Part shown: positions 58,731 through 64,000 of the stretch, piece after piece
Layout: each line of letters starts with the position of its first letter
Position numbering within the stretch: position 1 is the first letter of the stretch
Origin: Planctomycetales bacterium
Lineage (GTDB): Bacteria > Planctomycetota > Planctomycetia > Isosphaerales > Isosphaeraceae
Reading direction: 5' to 3'
Length of the DNA: 64,000 bases
Assembly: GCA_027452145.1 (NCBI GenBank)
Contig: DAIDHB010000304.1
Span: 54,538-118,537, forward strand
The notes under the pieces: generated by a model
Databases searched by the model: none
The model's input: the letters and a program-made list of their open reading frames with translations, nothing else
Told to the model about the DNA's origin: nothing
Made by a program: the position numbers and the translations under genes

Positions 58731-61496
58731 ATGGCCGCGGAACACGATCGACTCGAAGAAGCTCGCGATCGAAAGGTCCCTTGGAAGCGGTGGGGCCCGT
58801 ACCTCGGCGAGCGGCAATGGGGAACCGTTCGCGAGGACTACAGCGAAGGCGGCGACGCCTGGAATTACTTCACTCACGACCAGGCGCGCTCGCGGGCCTA
58901 CCGCTGGGGCGAGGACGGACTGGCCGGAGTCTCCGACGATCAACAAAGTCTTTGCTTCGCGGTCGCGTTGTGGAACGGCAACGACCCGATCCTCAAGGAG
59001 CGTCTCTTCGGCCTGACCAACATCGAGAGCAACCACGGCGAAGACGTGAAGGAGTACTATTTCTACCTCGACAGCACGCCGACTCACTCGTACATGAAGT
59101 ACCTCTACAAGTATCCGCAGGCAGAGTACCCTTACAACGATTTGGTCAGGACGAGCCGAGGTCGAAGCCGGGCCGAACCCGAGTACGAGCTGCTTGATAC
59201 GGGGGTGTTCGATGAGAATCGGTACTTCGACGTTTTTGTGGAGTATGCCAAGGGATCGCCCGACGATCTCTTGATTCGGATCAGCGTTCACAATCGCGGT
59301 CCGGAAGCGGCCGAGTTGCATGTATTGCCGACGCTCTGGTTCCGGAACCAGTGGTCGTGGCGCGACGACCCCGACCGACCGACGCTGCGCGAAGTCTCCC
59401 CCGTTCGGTCAGGCGGCGTAGTCGAGGCCGTCGAGCCCGAATTGGGGAAGTTCTTCCTCTACGTCGAGGGGGACGCCCCCCTGCTCTTCACCGAGAACGA
59501 GACGAACACTCGGCGCATCTTCGGCGTCGAGAACCGCAGTCCGTACGTCAAGGACAGCATCAACGACTACGTCGTCCACGGTCGCAAAGAGGCCGTGAAC
59601 CCCGAGAAGCGAGGGACGAAGGTCGCCGCGGATTTTCAGATGAGCGTCCCCGCCGGCGCGAGCCGCGTGATCCGGCTGCGGCTGAACCGCGCCGAGCCGT
59701 CGTCCGCCGCCGAGGGCAACGGCGATCCGTCCGGTCCCTTCGACAGCCGTTTCGACGAAGTTTTTCAAAGCCGACGCGACGAGGCCGACGAATTCTACGC
59801 AACGGTCATCCCGAAATCGCTCGACGCCGACGCGACGAACGTGATGCGTCAGGCCCTGGCGGGCATGATGTGGAGCAAGCAGTTTTATCATTACGACGTC
59901 GACAAGTGGCTCGAAGAGCGCGGCTCCGACCCATTTAAGGAATCGCGGAAGGCCTCGCCCCGCAACGACCGTTGGCATCACATGTACAACGGCGACGTGA
60001 TTTCGATGCCGGACAAGTGGGAGTATCCCTGGTACGCCGCCTGGGACCTCGCTTTCCACGTGCTGGCCTTAACGCTCGTCGACCCGGACTTCGGCAAACA
60101 GCAACTCAAGCTGATGCTGCGCGAACGCTACATGCACCCGAACGGCCAGATCCCGGCCTACGAGTGGAACTTCGGCGACGTGAATCCTCCGGTGCACGCC
60201 TGGTCGAGCATCTTTACGTACCGACTGGACAAGGCGCAGCGCGGCGAGGGAGATCGAGACTGGCTCAAGGGTTGTTTCGAAAAATTGCTGCTGAACTTCA
60301 CCTGGTGGGTGAACCGCAAGGACCGCACCGGTCGCAACGTGTTCGAAGGGGGATTTTTGGGGCTCGACAATATCGGCGTGTTCGACCGAAACGCTGCGCT
60401 GCCGACCGGGGGGCATCTGGAACAGGCCGACGGAACCGCCTGGATGGCCCTCTTCTGTCAGAACATGCTCGAAATCTCGGTGGAATTGGCGATGCAGGAC
60501 GCCGGTCACATCGATATGTCGCTCAAGTTCTCCGAACACTTTCTGTGGATCGCCTCGGCGATGGGGCACCTGGGCGGCGACACCGGGATGTGGGACGAGG
60601 AGGACGGCTTTTACTACGACGTTCTGCGTTTGGAAAGCGGACAGGCGCAACGCTCGAAAGTGCGGTCGATGGTGGGACTTTTGCCCCTCTGCGCGGCCAC
60701 GCTGTTCGAGGGCGAGCTGATCGCGAAGTACCCGGAACTCGGCGAGCGTCTGCAAAGGTTTCTCGACTCTCGACCCGAATTGACCGCCGCGATCCACGAC
60801 CCGAGGAAGCTCGGCGTCAACGGACGCAGACTCGCCTCGATTCTCGACGAAACCAAGCTCCGCCGCGTGCTCGCCAAGATGCTCGACGAGCAGGAATTCC
60901 TTGGCGAGTTCGGCCTGCGCTCGCTCTCCCGATATCATGCCGACCATCCCTATGTCTTTCATGCGGGAGGCAGGGACTACACCGTTTCATATTCGCCGGC
61001 GGAGTCGGACAGCGGTATGTTCGGCGGCAACTCAAACTGGCGCGGACCCATCTGGATTCCGGTCAACGTCCTCATTATCCGTGCACTGCTGCAATACTAC
61101 GGCTATTACGGCAACGACTTCACCGTGGAGTGTCCCACTGGCTCGGGTCGGCGGATGAATCTGTACCAGCTCGCCGAGGAGATCGTGCGTCGGCTCACGA
61201 ACATCTTCCTCAAAGACAAGAACGGGCGGCGACCCGTCTACGGCGGGACCAGGAAGTTCCAGGAGGACCCGCACCGGCGCGACTACCTCCAATTCTATGA
61301 ATACTTCCACGGCGACAACGGCGCCGGCCTCGGCGCCAATCATCAGACGGGCTGGACGGGCGTCGTCGCGCGGCTGATGCACCTGTTCGCGATCATGAAC
61401 CCCGAAGTGGTACTCGCGGGAGGCAGGAAGGGCTATTACGCCGCGCATGCGGAGAAGTCCGCCTCCGCGCAGGCGACGGCGTCGACGGCCCCTTGA
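58731..61496 (+). CDS. GH63/MGH1-like glycoside hydrolase (glucosidase)
   Basis: 921 aa, no signal peptide (starts MAAEHDRLEEARDRKVPWKR), so cytoplasmic. The N-terminal beta-rich part includes YLGERQWGTVREDYSEGGDA and the C-terminal (alpha/alpha)6 barrel includes KWEYPWYAAWDLAFHVLALT, GQIPAYEWNFGDVNPPVHAW, NVFEGGFLGLDNIGVFDR, and HLGGDTGMWDEEDGFYYD, as in GH63-C/MGH1-like enzymes such as YgjK. Acidic residues in EWNFGD and WDEEDG are candidate catalytic groups. Family members hydrolyse alpha-glucosides (for example glucosylglycerate/mannosylglycerate or oligosaccharides); the exact substrate is not evident. Confidence 0.9.
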   Translation: MAAEHDRLEEARDRKVPWKRWGPYLGERQWGTVREDYSEGGDAWNYFTHDQARSRAYRWGEDGLAGVSDDQQSLCFAVALWNGNDPILKERLFGLTNIESNHGEDVKEYYFYLDSTPTHSYMKYLYKYPQAEYPYNDLVRTSRGRSRAEPEYELLDTGVFDENRYFDVFVEYAKGSPDDLLIRISVHNRGPEAAELHVLPTLWFRNQWSWRDDPDRPTLREVSPVRSGGVVEAVEPELGKFFLYVEGDAPLLFTENETNTRRIFGVENRSPYVKDSINDYVVHGRKEAVNPEKRGTKVAADFQMSVPAGASRVIRLRLNRAEPSSAAEGNGDPSGPFDSRFDEVFQSRRDEADEFYATVIPKSLDADATNVMRQALAGMMWSKQFYHYDVDKWLEERGSDPFKESRKASPRNDRWHHMYNGDVISMPDKWEYPWYAAWDLAFHVLALTLVDPDFGKQQLKLMLRERYMHPNGQIPAYEWNFGDVNPPVHAWSSIFTYRLDKAQRGEGDRDWLKGCFEKLLLNFTWWVNRKDRTGRNVFEGGFLGLDNIGVFDRNAALPTGGHLEQADGTAWMALFCQNMLEISVELAMQDAGHIDMSLKFSEHFLWIASAMGHLGGDTGMWDEEDGFYYDVLRLESGQAQRSKVRSMVGLLPLCAATLFEGELIAKYPELGERLQRFLDSRPELTAAIHDPRKLGVNGRRLASILDETKLRRVLAKMLDEQEFLGEFGLRSLSRYHADHPYVFHAGGRDYTVSYSPAESDSGMFGGNSNWRGPIWIPVNVLIIRALLQYYGYYGNDFTVECPTGSGRRMNLYQLAEEIVRRLTNIFLKDKNGRRPVYGGTRKFQEDPHRRDYLQFYEYFHGDNGAGLGANHQTGWTGVVARLMHLFAIMNPEVVLAGGRKGYYAAHAEKSASAQATASTAP

Positions 61497-61687
61497 GGAT
61501 CGCAACGGCCGTTCGCGACCACGAAGTTGCCGCCCGAGAGACCAGGATTCGCGCCTTATTTTTCTCGAAGCTAACCATGACGTCCTCCCATCGGCGGGCC
61601 GCGCCGTCGCTGCGGAGGTTGCGCCGTCGAGGGCGGGTTCGTTCCAATCAAACCCCGCCGGCGTAGAATACACGTGGGGAGACTAAA

Positions 61688-62173
61688 ATGGAGACGACTT
61701 CGATGCGCGCCCCTTGGTTGGGCGAAACGCGGTCCACGCGGGTTTTTCATCCTTCCGTCGACGCCGATTGGGGCGAGCCGGCCACCGTCCGGCACCCGCC
61801 GGCGTCATGCGACGGCGTGTTGCCGGTCGACCAGCGCTTGCTGGCAAACCCTCTGCTCGCGGTCGCCGCGACCATCGTCTGGTGGACGGCACTGCGGACG
61901 GTCGTGGAGTGGAAGTATCTCTCTGCGACGGCTCTGGTTGGGACGACGATCGTGCTGCTGCCGTTCCTCGTCCGCTACCACTGCCTCGACTGCGGACACG
62001 GCGGCTTTTACGGCGGATGGAAGCGCCACGCATGCACGCGGGTCATCGAGCGTCGTCGCGCGCGGCGCGGCCTGCACGCTTCGGTGCTCGCCGACCTTGA
62101 CGTCCAGATGCGACTCTGGGCGCTCGTGCTCGTTTCGAGCGCGATCCTCGCCTGGATCGTGACCGCGGAGTGA
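61688..62173 (+). CDS. Small membrane protein with zinc-knuckle-like CxxC, unknown function
   Basis: 161 aa. Cytoplasmic N-terminus, membrane helix (about 52-70, LLANPLLAVAATIVWWTAL), second helix (about 78-97), a loop HCLDCGHGGFYGGWKRHACT with CxxC plus His/Cys that could bind metal, and a C-terminal helix (LWALVLVSSAILAWIV). GGGGAG lies just upstream of ATG 61688. No recognised family. It may be transcribed alone. Confidence 0.75.
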   Translation: METTSMRAPWLGETRSTRVFHPSVDADWGEPATVRHPPASCDGVLPVDQRLLANPLLAVAATIVWWTALRTVVEWKYLSATALVGTTIVLLPFLVRYHCLDCGHGGFYGGWKRHACTRVIERRRARRGLHASVLADLDVQMRLWALVLVSSAILAWIVTAE

Positions 62174-62408
62174 GCGCGCGCCGGCCTGCAAAATCAACCC
62201 AATCCCCGCGACGATCAATGACGAGGGCGTCCCGCCCGCGCGTGGTCGTCGCGGTCGGCATTGACGGGCGGGAGTGTACGCTCGAATAATACAGGACAAT
62301 ATCGTCGGCGTGCCTCATGAGCGTCAGCCGTGCCGGCGGCTGGTTCGCAAGGTCGGCCGGCGCTTCGACTCTTGAAAAGCCGACCCCGACCCCGGCCGCG
62401 GACGCTTT

Positions 62409-64000
62409 ATGTCGACGACCACATCGCCCCGACGGACCAAGGCCCAAATCGAGTCGATCCTGACCGAGCGCATCATGGTGCTCGACGGCGCGATGGGCTC
62501 GATGCTCATGCACCACGGCTTCGACGAGGAGGCGTTCCGCGGCGAACCCTTCCGCGACCATCACAAGCCGGTCCTGCGCTGTTACGACCTGCTCACGCTC
62601 ACCCAACCCTGGGCGATCGAGGAGGTCCACCGCGCCTACCTCGAGGCCGGCGCCGAGATCATCGAAACAAACACCTTCGTCGCGAACTCAATCCAGCTCG
62701 CCAACTGGGATCTGCAGCCCTTCGCCCATGAACTCAACCGCGCCGGCGCGGCCATGGCCCGGCGGCTCTGCGACGAATTCACCGCGCAGAACCCCGACCG
62801 ACCGCGCTTTGTCGCCGGGTCGATCGGCCCGACCGACAAGACCGCGTCGATCTCGCCGCGCGTCAGCGACCCAGGCTACCGCGGCGTCACCTTCGACGAA
62901 CTCGTCGACGCCTACTACGAGCAGATCGACGGACTCGTCGCCGGGGGCGTCGACATCCTCTTCCCCGAGACCAGTTTCGACACGCTCAATATGAAGGCGT
63001 GCCTGTTCTCGATCAGCAAGTACTTCGACGATCACGGCTTCGAACTACCGGTGATGATCTCCGGCACGATCACCGACCGCAGCGGCCGCACGCTTTCCGG
63101 CCAGACGATCGAGGCGTTTTGGCACTCGGTCTCGCACTTTCCGATGCTCTCGGTCGGGATCAACTGCGCCCTCGGCGCCGACCAGATGCGGCCGTACCTC
63201 GAAGCCCTCTCCGAGATCGCGACCAGCTACGTCAACTGCCACCCCAACGCCGGCATGCCCGACGGCTTCGGCAACTTCAGCGACCCCCCCGAGCACATGG
63301 CCCAGACCATCGGCGAATTCGCCTCGGCCGGCCTGCTCAACATCATCGGCGGCTGCTGCGGCACCACCCCCGAATACATCCGCATGATCGCCGAAACCGT
63401 CGCCGGGGCAAAGCCGCGCAAACGCGCGAAGTCGCTCGGATTCACCGCGCTCTCCGGCCTCGAACCGCTCGTCATCCGCCCCGAGACCAACTTCATTTTG
63501 ATCGGCGAACGGACCAACATCACCGGTTCGAAACGGTTCGCGCGTCTGATCAAAGAAGGCAAATACGAGGACGCCGTCGCGGTCGCGCTCGAACAGGTTG
63601 AAGGGGGCGCGAACATCATCGACGTCAACATGGACGAGGGCTTGATCGACGGCCCGGCCGCGATGACGAAGTTCCTCAACCTGATCGCCGCCGAGCCCGA
63701 CATCGCCCGCGTGCCAGTGATGGTGGATTCCTCCAAGTGGAGCGTGATCGAGGCCGGTCTGCGCTGCCTGCAGGGCAAGGGCATCGTCAACTCGATCTCG
63801 ATGAAGGAAGGCGAGGAAATCTTCCTCGAACACGCGCGCAAGGTGCAGCAGTACGGCGCCGCCGCGGTAGTGATGGCGTTCGACGAGCAGGGCCAGGCAG
63901 ACACCTGCGCACGCAAGGTGGAGATCTGCTCGCGCGCCTACCAGCTGCTGACGCGCGAACTCGACTTCCCGCCCGAAGACATCATCTTCGACCCCAACAT
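62409..64000 (+). CDS. metH: MetH, cobalamin-dependent methionine synthase (5' part, runs off the window)
   Basis: About 530 residues are present. N-terminal homocysteine-binding domain: LDGAMGSMLMHHGFDEEAF, AGAEIIETNTFVANSIQL, GSIGPTDKTASISPRVSDPG, SVGINCALGADQMRPYLEAL with Cys253, and IGGCCGTTPEYI with Cys316 and Cys317 (zinc ligands). From about 355 the methyltetrahydrofolate-binding domain begins (FILIGERTNITGSKRFARLI, VDSSKWSVIEAGLRCLQGKG). Cobalamin- and AdoMet-binding domains would lie beyond the edge. MetH methylates homocysteine to methionine. Start ATG 62409; no riboswitch seen in the 235 bp before it. Confidence 0.97.
   Translation, partial: MSTTTSPRRTKAQIESILTERIMVLDGAMGSMLMHHGFDEEAFRGEPFRDHHKPVLRCYDLLTLTQPWAIEEVHRAYLEAGAEIIETNTFVANSIQLANWDLQPFAHELNRAGAAMARRLCDEFTAQNPDRPRFVAGSIGPTDKTASISPRVSDPGYRGVTFDELVDAYYEQIDGLVAGGVDILFPETSFDTLNMKACLFSISKYFDDHGFELPVMISGTITDRSGRTLSGQTIEAFWHSVSHFPMLSVGINCALGADQMRPYLEALSEIATSYVNCHPNAGMPDGFGNFSDPPEHMAQTIGEFASAGLLNIIGGCCGTTPEYIRMIAETVAGAKPRKRAKSLGFTALSGLEPLVIRPETNFILIGERTNITGSKRFARLIKEGKYEDAVAVALEQVEGGANIIDVNMDEGLIDGPAAMTKFLNLIAAEPDIARVPVMVDSSKWSVIEAGLRCLQGKGIVNSISMKEGEEIFLEHARKVQQYGAAAVVMAFDEQGQADTCARKVEICSRAYQLLTRELDFPPEDIIFDPN

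Noticed and set aside
62174..62408. Possible cobalamin or SAM riboswitch before metH
   Set aside because: No B12-box or SAM-riboswitch core could be recognised in these 235 bp.

Overview
The window is GC-rich, gene-dense bacterial DNA from a planctomycete, most likely an Isosphaeraceae-type member (Singulisphaera/Paludisphaera/Tautonia relatives). The assignment rests on family content: three DUF1501 proteins, two DUF1549/DUF1553 proteins, a PVC-type heme protein fused to a ThuA domain, a PEP-CTERM protein, and an ECF sigma factor next to a zinc-ribbon/TPR Ser/Thr kinase. No database search was possible; family calls come from motifs and domain order seen in the translations.

Layout. 1-620: tail of a DUF1501 gene. 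904-11024: potassium-transport locus with a sigma-54 response regulator, membrane histidine kinase, second response regulator, a 27-aa membrane peptide, kdpF, kdpA, kdpB, kdpC and a KdpD fragment lacking the kinase half. 11097-19213: msrA, an S46 peptidase, a TPR/glycosyltransferase-like protein, a PEP-CTERM protein, an unknown protein and an aminotransferase. 19214-22722: a degraded, repeat-rich stretch with a 142-bp direct repeat, large palindromes, a group II intron 3' remnant, a small gene interrupted by an in-frame amber codon, and several short unknown genes. 22723-32330: lipoprotein, small membrane protein, a phosphorelay cluster (RsbU-type phosphatase, hybrid kinase, single REC protein), an MBOAT-like acyltransferase, a cupin and an OmpR-type two-component pair. 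32788-43684: tandem esterase, ThuA-heme protein, Ser/Thr kinase and ECF sigma factor, all on the minus strand.

43685-44551 is gene-free and holds a tRNA-like 3' fragment. 44552-58188 contains a sulfatase with an unknown secreted partner, then two divergently oriented planctomycete surface/secretion modules (DUF1501 with DUF1549/1553; the right one ends in a WD40 protein). Between them lies a GntR-family regulator with a well-formed sigma-70 promoter and an operator-like palindrome inside its spacer. 58504-64000: a small conserved-looking protein, a GH63/MGH1-like glycoside hydrolase, a small membrane protein and the 5' part of metH.

Working interpretation: kdp is probably controlled by an NtrC-type regulator and KinB-like kinase rather than KdpDE, with the short KdpD as a separate cytoplasmic sensor. 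The 48-58 kb block looks like a GntR-controlled pair of DUF1501/DUF1549 modules of unknown substrate, and is the best candidate here for an undescribed system.
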